Assembly: GCA_022829145.1 (NCBI GenBank)
Contig: CM040741.1
Location: 50,128,180-50,192,179 of the forward strand
Source of the DNA: Albula goreensis
Taxonomy: Eukaryota > Chordata > Actinopteri > Albuliformes > Albulidae
DNA length: 64,000 nucleotides
Reading direction: 5' to 3'
Shown here: positions 1 to 19,871 of the stretch, in pieces
Layout of the letters: each line of letters opens with the position of its first letter
How positions within the stretch are numbered: the first letter of the stretch is position 1
The notes under the pieces: model-generated
The model's input: only the letters and a program-made list of their open reading frames with translations
Told to the model about the DNA's origin: nothing
Database searches by the model: none
Made by a program: the position numbers and the translations under genes

Positions 1-439
1 TGTTTATTAACTGTTATTATAGATACAGCTTATTCTGTTCAATGTAGTAGTGTGAGGTTTCAGTATGGAAGAGTATGGGTGAGTGGTGGAATGAGTACCA
101 GAGGAGTCGGAAACGGTAAACAGATATATATTTCACATTGACACAAGAGCCAGGGATGTTTTTTTTCAGACAGTCAGTATGGACTGGTACTCTTTTTAGA
201 GATGGGAAGTGAAAAACACCAAACCTGAAGGTCTGGATTTCATTTGCTTAACACAGAGGAGTACAGGCGATAAATGACAGACATACAGAGACACTATTAT
301 CGGTAATTGCACTTCCTCCTTTAACTAGTGTTCCTGTATGGGCCCATAGTGTAAGGCCCACACAAAAGGAACAGTCATGTCTGAGAAACACTGATTTCAG
401 GTCCTGATATGCTCAAATGCATGAAACCGATTAATATCA

Positions 440-601
440 GGTGATGGCATAGTCAAATCCATTAATTCTGCTGATATCTGGCTGTGCCATAGAGCACTGA
501 TATTAGGTCCAGACATATACACCTGATATCAGTGCTCTATGGGTTTGACTATGGCAGAGCCAGATATCAGCAGAATTAATGGATTTGAATGTGCCATGAC
601 C
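440..601. repeat. Long fold-back (hairpin) repeat
   Basis: Left arm 440-507 pairs with right arm 522-601 almost base for base around a 14-base loop. The only large difference is a 12-base insertion in the right arm (about 550-561). Motifs of the type cctgatatNaggtccagacatata recur at the arm ends and again just downstream (601-640). It is probably a decayed fold-back transposon or a MITE without a clear TSD. Confidence 0.75.
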
Positions 602-992
602 TGATATTATGTCCAGACATATATCCTGATATTAGGTTCTGTCCTTTTCCTGTTGTTACTGTTGTCATGCATGGTTAACCAAAGTTGACCCAAATCCAGA
701 CAGTTTAAAGAACATCAAGGGTTGTGCACAATGGTCTTGTTTTACTAAAGACATACGTCTGACAGAAGGCCGGGTCACCCAGAACAGCTGTTGAGTGTAA
801 CTGTTTTATAGAGTGTGGCTGATATATTTTGTGTTAGCAGACTCTAAGTTAAAGGGGATCAAATGAGGGGAGATCTCAGATGACTTATATACAAATACCC
901 CCCAAGTGGGAAAAGAAGAAGCAAATATGATCTATGACTTAGAAGTGGACAGAGGTAGAAAAGGACAATGTGGATAATTTGTGTGAGGATGA

Positions 993-1046
<54 letters not shown>
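993..1046. repeat. (AAT)n microsatellite
   Basis: An uninterrupted trinucleotide run of aat/taa units, about 54 bases long. Confidence 0.95.
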
Positions 1047-1633
1047 CCTACCACTCTACCTTTCTCAGTGCAGATGCACATAGCTCACATTATATTTTGA
1101 ATATTGGTGAAGCAGTCAAAGTTAAATACTCAAAGGTAGACAGAATATCAGATGGAACTTGAATTCTTGTGAGTCTGGGGTAACATAGTGTATAATGGAG
1201 CTGAGGTACATTTTCACTGCCAGTGTACTCTGATGGCTGCATGCATTGTGTATGACACTCATCTGTGAGAGATTAATCTGTGAGAGATTCATATAGGTCA
1301 ATATCCAGTAAGCATCAAACTGACCTTTTGGGATATCAGGGTCTCCAGCAATGCTGTGATCTGATAACAACATGTAAAAAAAAGTGCATGGAAGTTTCTA
1401 GTGATCAAATGGGGCCACTGCACCTTAAGGGCATAAGCTTGTCATGATCATTCTGAAAGACTTAATTAGACACATTGACAGTAAGGTGCCTCAGATAATC
1501 AAAGATGCCACACAATTTTGTTTTAAATATACCAATGAATAATTCCTAATACAGTCATTAAAACTTTTGATACATTTATTGATTGGTAATATTCATAATT
1601 TGTGCAAATAGAACAGACTATGTCATCCTAAAA

Positions 1634-1839
1634 CAGGGGTGTCAAACTGCAGTCCTGGAGGGCCGCAGTGGTAGCTGGTTTTTGGTGTGTTTTAGCACTT
1701 AATTGATTAATTAAAATCACTGGTTGGCTAAAGAGTCCACACACCTGGTTTCCAAGGCCTAAAATGGCTGCCAATCGAAAGGAAAGAACAAAAACCCGCA
1801 GACACTGCGGCCCTCCAGGACTGGAGTTTGACACCCCTG
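1634..1839. mobile_element. hAT-type non-autonomous MITE (206 bp)
   Basis: The ends are near-perfect 37-bp terminal inverted repeats beginning CAGGGGTGTCAAACT, with one mismatch. They are flanked by an exact 8-bp target-site duplication, TCCTAAAA (1626-1633 and 1840-1847). The 8-bp TSD and CAGGGG ends indicate a hAT-superfamily MITE. The interior has no coding capacity. This repeat type is common in fish genomes. Confidence 0.85.
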
Positions 1840-4800
1840 TCCTAAAAAGTACACAATAAAACATTATTATTTTGTGGTTCGATTATTTTCTCAACAATAC
1901 ATCTGTTGAGATTGCTAGTGGCTTTGAAGTATTGCACCATGACATTTGGTAGTCTGAAACACAGCCATCATTTACATTCATGCACCTCCCTAATAGTCAC
2001 ATCAAACTTTCAGACACTACATTTTTGCATCCATTAATTGGTACGGTAACTCTTAACTAGAAGGCCCAGCTGCAAGTTTAAGCGTTGCCTTTTGGAAAGT
2101 TGTTTCTGTCTGACCCGCATTAACGATGTAAAAAAAAAACTTAAAAAACCCTGCAACTCCTGTTTCATCATGATATGATTGTGAAGTCAGATGTTCATAT
2201 TTTACAGCAAAACATACACGAACCTTGTGACCGTCATTTCATCCTCTGTATTTTTAGCTCGGCGGACACACCGCCAATCCGACCCCAAGACACCGACAGC
2301 AATATCCGTGCAATACACTGCCATGTTTCTGCTGCACCTGTTCAGGCGCATCAGTTTCTTCCGTCCTGTGTCCCGTCTATTGGCGGCTTCTCTGTTTCAT
2401 GTGGTTCTCCCAGAGATTCGCGTATATATCGCATTCACTTAACTTACAGCTACAGGCATTAACGTTGGAATTTCTACGATTGTGTACTCGAATGACCCCC
2501 TTCTCTTTCTTCTCTTTGCCAAAATTGGTCGGTAAGTACATGCCTGTGAAGCTTTATACCCCCCGCTATGCTTATCGACACCTTCACTGTTCGAACATGT
2601 GTCACTTGAGGATTGCTTGAACGTATTGCAAAGTTTTGTTCTTATTTTGGTAGTTTCCTGCATGCCATTTCCTTGTTAATTGTTGGCTGCTGTCAGCCTG
2701 AGGTGGAAGTTTATTCATAAGATATTTACAGTGTTACAAAACAGCAGAAGTGTAGGAGGTAGCATTAGATGGTTTGTTTTTAAAGGCTATAAAAACACCA
2801 CATCTGCAATGAAAGGTCCCATTTTTAAAATGAAGCCTGTCGTTCAAGTTGTGTGTATAAATATACATTTATAAGCATGTAACTGACATCCATGTCGTAT
2901 TAAATTAGCTGAAAGTTTCGCCAGTATATTCTATGGGTTGCCACTTGACCGCCATCGGAAAAGATAACACTCCTTGATTATTTCAGCTAACATTTTCGGC
3001 TGGTGCACTACATCAGGCTTACTTTTTCCTTTATGACCAATCACCGCTTTAATACTGCTTGGGTTTTGCCAACTTTAACCTTATTTTTTTTTTTAATCCA
3101 GTTCACCTGACAGCTGTATTTGATCAACCCCCTGAATAGAACTTCATTAAGAATTGCTAATTGCTTCCCCCTCAAGGGCAAAGCCACCAAGTAGCACAGT
3201 TGAAAATTTGTCTTGCTCTAGATGCCTGATCACCCATTTTCAGCCTTACTCTTCCCATTAACCGCATTCACAAACTGTCTGGCTCAAAAGAAGCAAGCAT
3301 AAGCAAGTACAAGAATCAGACGTAAATTTTATTTACTCACACTGTACATAATGGGTCCAACAGGAGTGTTAACCATATGACGTATTAACACATTTAAATG
3401 GTATAGGAAAATAAAAGGCACAATTTTTGTTTTGAATAAAAGACAAATGGACATTCCATTTGCTTCCCTAAATAAGAAAACAAGCACTGGTAATACTGTT
3501 AATGCCATTTAAAATGAATATAGTTTTGGGACATTATTAAAACTGAAATGATTTGTGTACTTTAATTTTAATCCACGAAGATGAGGGACTGGTGTATTGC
3601 TTTACTAGAGGGGTTAGAATGAAGGTTATGGATGCTTCAGAATTCCACTGGCATGGTAATTCTAACAACTCTATTTAACAAGAAAATCTGACAAAAAGGA
3701 AAGAAATCAATTTAAATTGCAATTAGTAAACCAGAAGTAGCACAAGGCATCATTCTGACCTTGAACTAAAACCATAAGGTCAGGAGGCCATGCAGGGAAG
3801 CCACCACATAGGGGAGGGGTCCCTTTTTATTTTTTGAATGTCTTCTTCAGGTGACGTTCACACACACACACTGTAGAATGCCACCATTAGAGTGAATGCA
3901 TGATTCAACAACTACAAAAGTAAATCATTAGGGCTGGTGACAGTTGAATTGTATGTTATTAGTTTTTCCACCACATTAAGGAAGAGAGCTCGGAGAAAGC
4001 TCTCATAAAAGACAAGACCAGCATGGACAAGCCTTTTTTAAGCATAGACAATCCTAAGGAGATTCTGTTGGACTTCTGCAACGCAGCAGAATCAAAAGGA
4101 TATATTGTCAGAATTGGGAAAAATGCTGAACATGCCATTTATTTGTACACTGGGTATAAATACAGAATCAAATGCTCTCATTCAAATGCCTTTTCTGTAG
4201 TTTGAACAGCTGAACCCTTTTAAAAATAACAAAAAGAGGGCAGAATGTTAGAGGATGATTTGTGCAAACTTTCCTCTCTGTACACAAAAAGGCATCGATG
4301 GAGATGTCACACGCAGCTCGTCAATGCAGTGCACTAGCCACAACAGCCACGCCCCACCCCCCCAACCTCCCCCCACCCTACCACCACACAGCTCCCAGCC
4401 ACGCAGTCACCCATGTGCAGTTACAATTTCAGCTCATGACTTTTATGGCACAGTAGGCTACAATCGTTGACCAATATTAGATACAACCTTTCCAACAAAC
4501 AAAAAACATTTAAATTATCAGTGACCTTTGCAGTCTGCTTGATTCTTGCTGATGTAATTGCAAACTTCACTTGGAAGTGCTAGAGGCTACATTGATGTTC
4601 AATACAACAGGCTTGCTTGCCCACTGTCCCCTCTCTACTGCAGGTAAAAGTACTTCACTCAGAACAAATTTCCCTCATTCCACCAAGGCTGAAGACGTGA
4701 TTACTGACTCAGTCAGGTCCTCCAATATCCACATACTTCGGTCCGCTTGGAGGCAATTGGCAGTCACCATGATTCTGTTTTAATGTAGAAAAGTGAATGA

Positions 4801-5378
4801 TTGATTTGGGCTTTGAATCCACTGACTGGGCCTCGTCTTCCTGAGTCTGCTCTCTTCATCTGTGTGCCTCCCCCTCCCCCCACACCCTATTTAAATTAAC
4901 CCCTTCTGCTCCATGACCAACAACTGGGCTCACACATTTGGCTTACCAACAGTTAAAGCAGCTTCAAAAGGCCGACAGTGACGGAAAAGAATGTAAAAAT
5001 TGAAAGGGCAGGACGTCACATGGGAACGACAGCACATATCTCACCTTGGCACAATTACAGATGAGTATTGGTAAGCCAAAAACAAAGAAAAAAATTAACG
5101 GGGGCACAAAGGAAAAAAAAAAAAAAAAACACTGACACTCCTGTTACCAAGCAAGGCATCAACAATCCGCTTGAATGTGGAGCTCGAAAACAGTCAGAAG
5201 CGAACTTCGGCAGGCCAGGGCACGCATGTGCACGAAGGTTCGAGGCTTGAACGCGGTTCAGCGGGTCGAGCTCACTGAAGTGGTGAAGCATCGAGCGAGG
5301 CGTTGCCAATGGTGACGAGCAAGGGGCAGGCAGTATGGAGGCAGCCATCAGGAGCGCCGAGTTAGGGGAATCCCCTCC

Positions 5379-13640
<8,262 letters not shown>

Positions 13641-15979
13641 AATAGTTTTGAATTTGAGCCTATATGTAGTTAACTGACAATACTGATGTGATCGTTAATA
13701 CATACTAATGCTGAGCTAAGGATGTTAATTTGCTTAAAAGCGTTTTGAACTCATTCACAAAATCAGTTTCAGCGAGTAGTCTTCTGTGTGTAATTTCCTA
13801 TAACAATAGTCTAAAGCACTCTCATTTTTGTAACAGGATGTGTTGAAAACTGTACAATTCCTGTTCATTCATTCTTTTATTTTTTGATGATACATGTTGC
13901 TACATGATGTTTATGAATGTAGTCAACAGCCTTGTTCTCAGAAACATGTCAGTGGTTGTCCACACTTAAAACATTCATTCAAGAAAGTGTTAGGCCTATT
14001 TGTTGCATTGAAAAAATAGCAAGCATCACATCAAGTAAGCCAATGAAAGTGGTAGTGATACAGTCGGTTGTCAGTTCTTGATTGGCCCTATGTCCACCCA
14101 GTTTCCCTTTGAGTTTACTTTTCTCAAAGAAAGTTAACATGCAACGTACCTTACAATACTGTGTATATGATGTGATATCCTGGAAGTTGTGAATAGCCAG
14201 CAACCCCCCCATGTTATTCAAGCTTAGTGGGATATACAATCTGGTTCCCCTGTGTCTTTCCCCTACAGTGGCTGCTTGGCACTGATTATCATCCTTGAGG
14301 TTCAAATGGGACACGTTGAATCTAGATGCAAGGGGATACCAGAAGATACCACAAGAGCGGCATATAAATGAGCAAGAGACTAGGAACACAAGAGGATGTT
14401 TTTCAAACAGTTCGCCAGCGAGGTCCATTTTCAAAAGTAAGAGTAATTTTACAGTGTTTGGGTATATGTCAGTTGATCCTGCCTCCCCCATACTGCTAAA
14501 AAGGGAGCTTTGAGTTACCAGGCCCGGATGAAGCAGCTGGATGTGTGCCTGGTACAGCAGGCGCTGTTTGGGCAAATGTAAATGGATTTGCACCCACTGG
14601 TTCTTACTGGCCAGCGTCTGCCAATTCCCTCACACTAGCACCAGCTCACTTGCGCTGCAAATTGAACGGACACGCTCAAGTGGAAAAAAAAAGCTGTTCT
14701 CTTTCCTTGCGCTTTTTTGGCCAGAGTATTAACACATACTATCATGCACATATATCTCACAAATGTCTTTTTTCTTTTATTTTTGAGAGTGACTTTGTAA
14801 TTGAACACAAGTATGACTTTCAGTCATACCTACTCTAAATCTGGGATGGCATTATGACTGCAGATCCGGTATGATGTAGACAGGAAATATAAAGCACGTT
14901 GTTTTGTATAAATAAGGTGGATCAGAGTACACAATATATCTGATGTGCATTTTTTCTAAACTCTGACATGGATAAGAATTTCTGGACAATGTGAGGTTAA
15001 CAAATCCCTGGTTATTCAGGTTCCAACATGTTTTCAAGTGTTCTGAAAAATGTTTTAGCCTACATGTATCAACATTTTTAGATGACCACTGTGTTAGTTC
15101 CTCCCAGTAATATTCTAGGCACCCACAGGCAACCAGATGTCATCAGTGGGCCTTACACCTCTCCTCCAGATGCCATTAGCTCTTACCTGTAGCAATGTGG
15201 CAGTGCTCCTGTTGTGCAAGGAATGTTGTGAGAATGGTTAAAAAAGGGGATAAGCAACTATACAACAAGGTAGTCATCAATGAACCAAAATGAATGAGCT
15301 TTGTGTTTTTCACAATTTACAGCAATCTGACAGTAAACACATTGATGCACTCAACTGTGTTGTATGCAACAAGGCCAGTTAAGTGTAGTTTAAATTACAC
15401 ATTGAAATCTGTAAAGAGGAATACATGGTTGGAGAAATGGGAGAGATATGTAGTTTGTGATGGTCACATGGGTGTGCTACACTTGGAAATCTCAAAATAG
15501 GTCAGAACGTCCTAGATTATACATCCCTGAGGTGAAAGTGTTAACTCTGTTACAGAAAAATGAGTGGGAAGGAAGTTTAAATTAAACATTGCAGTCCATG
15601 TCCCCTGTTTGTCATGACAGCCTTCTCTCTGTGAAGGTAGCTCCCTCCATTAGTGCAATGTGTGTATTTTGAGTCTGCCACAGACTATTGACTTCCCTGC
15701 CACCTGTATGAACTGTTAATACGCCTGCTTTATGCAGCACACAAAGGCAACATCAAGCAAAGCCTTGTCTCTGGATCCATTGATTTCATTTTGCAGTACC
15801 ACCGACTTTCCCTATCATGTTTGCATGTGCTAGTTTGCCTACTTTTTTTTTTTTTTCTGTGGAAGCCATCTCAGTGAGAAGTACATCTCTGCTAATCCTA
15901 CCCCATCTGGAGGGTGGTATTACAGTGGTTCAAACATCCATAGACTGCAACTACAACTGTGTGGTGTGTGTGCGTATGT

Positions 15980-15986
15980 GAGAGAG

Positions 15987-16052
<66 letters not shown>
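15980..16052. repeat. (AG)n microsatellite
   Basis: About 36 AG dinucleotides with one interruption (agcg), preceded by a short GT-rich run. It lies in the crkl-med15 intergenic region. The Leu-Ser repeat reading frame on the minus strand is only a translation of this run. Confidence 0.97.
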
Positions 16053-16055
<3 letters not shown>

Positions 16056-16783
16056 AATGAGTGATATTCTTTTCATCAACGTAAGATTCAGATAAAGCTC
16101 CTTGATGGAAAAATGTAAAAAAAAATGGTGAAAGCCAAATTTCATGTTTCATGTATGTTTATACCTTTTACCATCGTAATTTGCAACACTATTTGAAAAA
16201 TGTTTCTGATTTAATTTCATGTGTATAATGCTGCCCATAAAAACTGGCAATAAAAGTAGATTTACTTCAGTGAGTCATTAACAGTCTGGCTAGGGTGCAA
16301 GGTCAGGTAAGGTGATATTGTAATTTTAATTGAAATGGTGATGGAGACCAACTTTAAAATGTGCAGCCTTGTTTAGGGGACCATAAGATTGCAGAAGGAG
16401 GTAAAGGAAACCTGGAGGCCATACAAAACAATGCCATTATGGAGTTTGTATGGGATGCCATATCTTCAGAAAAACAAATCAAATGTAGTAAAAATATTTT
16501 AGTTCAGACAGTAAAATAAAGTATTAGAAATGTCATTCTGCATTTAACATTACATTTTCATTCTTACTTACAGAAGGATTTGGGGATTTGGGGAATCAGT
16601 GCCCCCTATTCACTCTACTTTCTTGTTCGTTTTGGTCTTATATGTACACATACAGGTTGAGCTGAGGTTGGGTTGCAGGGTATAAGAGGTATTAATAATG
16701 AGACCTCTCAAAAACTAACTTCCCACAAGAAAGATAGAGCAGTGTTCTGTAGACCAGGAGGGATAGCTTGTAGAACAGTTGTA

Positions 16784-16990
16784 TTTTCTTCTTTTGCAAT
16801 GGCAAAACTAAATATTATTTGAATTTTAAATGGCTAATTTCTAATGGCTAATGACTAAAATGGTAGCCTATTTCCATTTGAAATTCAAATATTTAGTTTT
16901 GCCATTGCAAATGAAGAAAATTTTAAATGGAAAAAGGCAACCGTTTTAGTCATTAGCCATTGTTGCTAATGGCTAATGACTAATGGCTAA
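16784..16990. repeat. Nested fold-back repeat
   Basis: Two overlapping inverted-repeat pairs are visible. Arm 16784-16827 pairs with 16879-16920 (core gcaatggcaaaactaaatat), and arm 16844-16883 pairs with 16921-16960 with few mismatches over 40 bp (core ggctaatgactaaaa). A trailing set of ggctaatgac direct repeats runs to 16993. No TSD is evident. The structure suggests one small inverted-repeat element inserted in, or rearranged with, another. Confidence 0.75.
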
Positions 16991-17010
16991 TGACATTTCC
17001 AGAAAGGAAC

Positions 17011-17212
17011 AGTACCTAGAATTCTAACCACAACCACCACAAGAGATCATAGCATAGCAACCAGGCCCCGTATCTAGAAAGTTATGGTGTTCCAAATGAT
17101 ATTTTCAGTCCGGAGTTGCATTGTTGTAATCAAAATATAACTGTGCTGGAGTGCATGAAGCATCTGAATAAGAATTCTGTTAATGATGTGTCTCAGAGGA
17201 TGTGTTCTGATG
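17011..17212 (+). repeat. Dispersed direct repeat, copy A
   Basis: About 200 bp beginning agtacctagaattctaacc and ending cagaggatg. It recurs in the same orientation 1.5 kb downstream (18488-18691), clearly diverged (about three quarters identical by eye, with indels). It abuts the fold-back at 16784-16990. Identity is unknown; it could be an old local duplication or two copies of an uncatalogued repeat. Confidence 0.75.
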
Positions 17213-18487
17213 TAAGACCATGCCTCCTCTGTCCATTTCCTACGCTTATCCTAAAGAATTCAGGATAAAAAAGGTAAACCTGATCCTGGATCACCACTCA
17301 TACTCAGAGATGCTTTATGCCAATGGGCCCACACCCTTTATTACAACATCATGCTGATTACCATTTTATGGTTTTCTGCAATCTTGTTAATTTTTTTCAC
17401 ATTTAATTTGGTCAGAAATTTTTGTTGATTGTAGTCGAGAGGGAGTCTGAGAGAAAAAAATAATATCATGATTTATAGGTTTTCAATTCTTTTGGTGTGC
17501 ATGGCAATCAATTTGGCGTTCTTCAGGTGTGGAAAAAGGTATGTTATCTGTACCCAAGTAAAGAGATAGTAAGAGTTAGCTGTTTCTATACTTTTTTTAA
17601 ACAAGCAGGTGTGAGTTTCAGAGTTTTCTTCTGAAATTAAAACAGACCAAGGCTGGTCTACCCAGTCACCTCAGACTGCCAAACTTTAGAGTGTGAACCC
17701 TCAAACACAAACTGTCCACCCAGTTAACCACTCTCTGCACAGGACCATACTGCTACTCTTCCACTGCACTTAAAAGCATTCAAAATCTGATGATGTACAA
17801 AAATATAATAACAACATTGAACCACCACCACTAAAGTATAAATAGATTGTGGTCTGAGTCAACCCTGACATGAAGAGCAGAGAAACCGTGAGTTCATAAT
17901 TTGGGGGCCAGGAAGTGTGTCTCTCGTCAGTGGCCGATTACTAACAGAGAGGAAGCAAGCTTTACTCTTAAGACACCGCCCCTGGCTTTACACAAACACT
18001 TGGCCCATGCAGCAGGGACGGAAGTGTCCTTGTGATGCACAGGCAAACACAACCACACTGTCATTGCCATCAGAAATCCACTGCACATAGACCACTGGGT
18101 GGCTGATTTAGCCATCTGTACTTTTATTGCTCTCAAGGGTTTTTGGTTTTGCTTCGTTTTTAAACTGATGTGATCATAAGTCTAGGAACCAGAAAAATTG
18201 TTAATGTTTTGATTCTAACTGTTAAAAAAATCTTGATAACAGTGAAAGATGTGGGAACATTTTTATGACATTTTTGTAGAAAGGAGGAGAGGTTCTACGT
18301 TGCGAAACCAATTCCTTGTTTTTCAACAGAGAGTGGACATATTACTGGTGCAGATATTACCTGACATGAGTATTTTATAACTGAGATGCTGTCTCTGACT
18401 TTGAAAAATAACAGGCACTAGAACACCATAACATAGGGTTCTGTTTCCCCTCCATAACTCTAAAATGACCTGCTTGTACAGAGGTTT

Positions 18488-18691
18488 AGTACCTAGAATT
18501 CTAACCACAGCCACCACCAGAGACCACAATACAGTAACCAGGCCCCACATTTGTGAAGTTATGGTGTTCTCAAGGCTCTTTTGAGTCCAGAGTTGCACTG
18601 ACTTTCATTGTAATGACATCAAAATACAACTGTGCTGGAGCACAAGAGGTGTCTGAAAGGGACCTTTGCTCATAAAGTTCCACAGAGGATG
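18488..18691 (+). repeat. Dispersed direct repeat, copy B
   Basis: Second copy of the repeat at 17011-17212. Shared blocks include agtacctagaattctaacc, aaccaggcccc, agttatggtgttc and aactgtgctggag. It lacks the fold-back that sits next to copy A. Confidence 0.75.
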
Positions 18692-19779
18692 GGTACGGAG
18701 ACATTGTTGCCCAATGCCCATGCCAGTGTTCATGACTCCTCCATCAGAATGACATGGGGCAAAAATGGCATTCATGGACAGGTAGCAAGGTAGCAATGGA
18801 TCATGGTGATGTTTGTGAATTAGTGATGCTTTCAGGATTCAAATGATTTTCAATCAGCAAAGGAACCTGTACCTCCGAATTCTTTAGGAGAATGATGGGC
18901 AATGCATCCATGAGCAGGAGATGGAGTTGAACCCTAACTAGGTCATTATCAGAAATCCACAAGCAAGTTTACATCAGCATGGCAGAAGAACAAGAAGAAG
19001 GTGAAAGATTTGTAAAACATAAGCACCAATGAGATGTTGCGACAGTTCCTTAAATGAGCAGTTTATATTTTTGGAATGGAGCATTTTTTTGTCAAATCTC
19101 TACACCACAGAGCTGACTTGGGTACACTTTTCTGCTTTTTGACCCATTTATATTGGAAAGGGGCAGTTTTTTGTGTGTGGGGAAGGGGGTGGGGATGGTA
19201 GCATGGAAGGTCTTTAACACTCTCTTTTGATCCTCTTTAGCCAGTGTTGAGATATTTAAACTTTTTTTCTTCATTTTCTCTCTGAGTTCTGAGAGATATG
19301 ACACCACTGACATCGACAGTAGAAGCAGTATATGTGCTATGCCACAAACTACACATGATACTACAGAAGCTGCCAATACTCACTAGGGGCATAGAGGCAG
19401 AACCTACAGAATTAAGTAAAATATACCACCAAGTGCATTGAAAAAAGTAATTCTTTCAGTTTCCCACAGCTTCTATCGAAACAACGTTTTAACGACAATT
19501 ACAGTAATGTGCATCGTCTATACATCGATACAACTAGCTAGATTTTGTGGATTCTGTGTACTATATGACATGCAATTCCTTTTTAACAATTAGGAAAGAT
19601 GCCATAGCTTAAATACATCATTGACCTATTTTTATCAGTTTAAAACAAGGCTTATGCTCTCAAATGTACTGCACGACAAGGGTTTTGAATTTGTGGATTC
19701 ATAAATTTACAGATTAAGAGAGATTCGTCAAATTACATGTTAAACACGTTGTAGTTGAACTGTGACGTATATCATATTT

Positions 19780-19871
19780 TGAAAGACGTACACCGGAAGT
19801 GCAGTTTATTGGCTGCACATCGTCGACTCCAGTTGATTCACTGCTAGTTTGCTAATCGTGCTACATTGACA
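19780..19871 (+). promoter_or_regulatory. med15: med15 core promoter with ETS and CCAAT sites
   Basis: Eighty bases before the med15 start codon lies ACCGGAAGTG (19792-19801), a textbook ETS/GABP site. It is followed by ATTGG (19808-19812), an inverted CCAAT box for NF-Y. This pair without a TATA box is typical of housekeeping promoters. The start of transcription is probably between 19810 and 19860, which would make the 5' UTR very short. CpG density stays raised into intron 1 (to about 20280). Confidence 0.6.

Larger units (their letters stand above)
1..5378. other. Left flank and probable crkl 3' UTR
   Basis: No complete gene is recognisable. The part next to crkl is presumably its long 3' UTR, as in other vertebrates. 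On the minus strand, candidate AATAAA signals lie at 4138-4143, 3836-3841 and 3328-3333; which is used cannot be told. A C-rich stretch at 4352-4379 would be a G-quadruplex candidate in crkl RNA. Farther left are the fold-back, the (AAT)n run and the hAT MITE listed separately, and a CpG-rich patch at 2220-2660. Confidence 0.6.
13641..19779. other. crkl-med15 divergent intergenic region
   Basis: About 6 kb of AT-rich DNA without a gene I can identify. It holds an unbroken 204-codon ORF (minus, 13979-14593), the (AG)n run, the fold-back and the two copies of the 200-bp repeat. Shorter ORFs resemble no family known to me. Confidence 0.6.

Noticed and set aside
4023-4205. 60-codon ORF left of crkl
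   Set aside because: No recognisable family, short, and inside the probable crkl 3' UTR.
15898-16152. Leu-Ser repeat ORF on the minus strand
   Set aside because: Direct translation of the (AG)n microsatellite.
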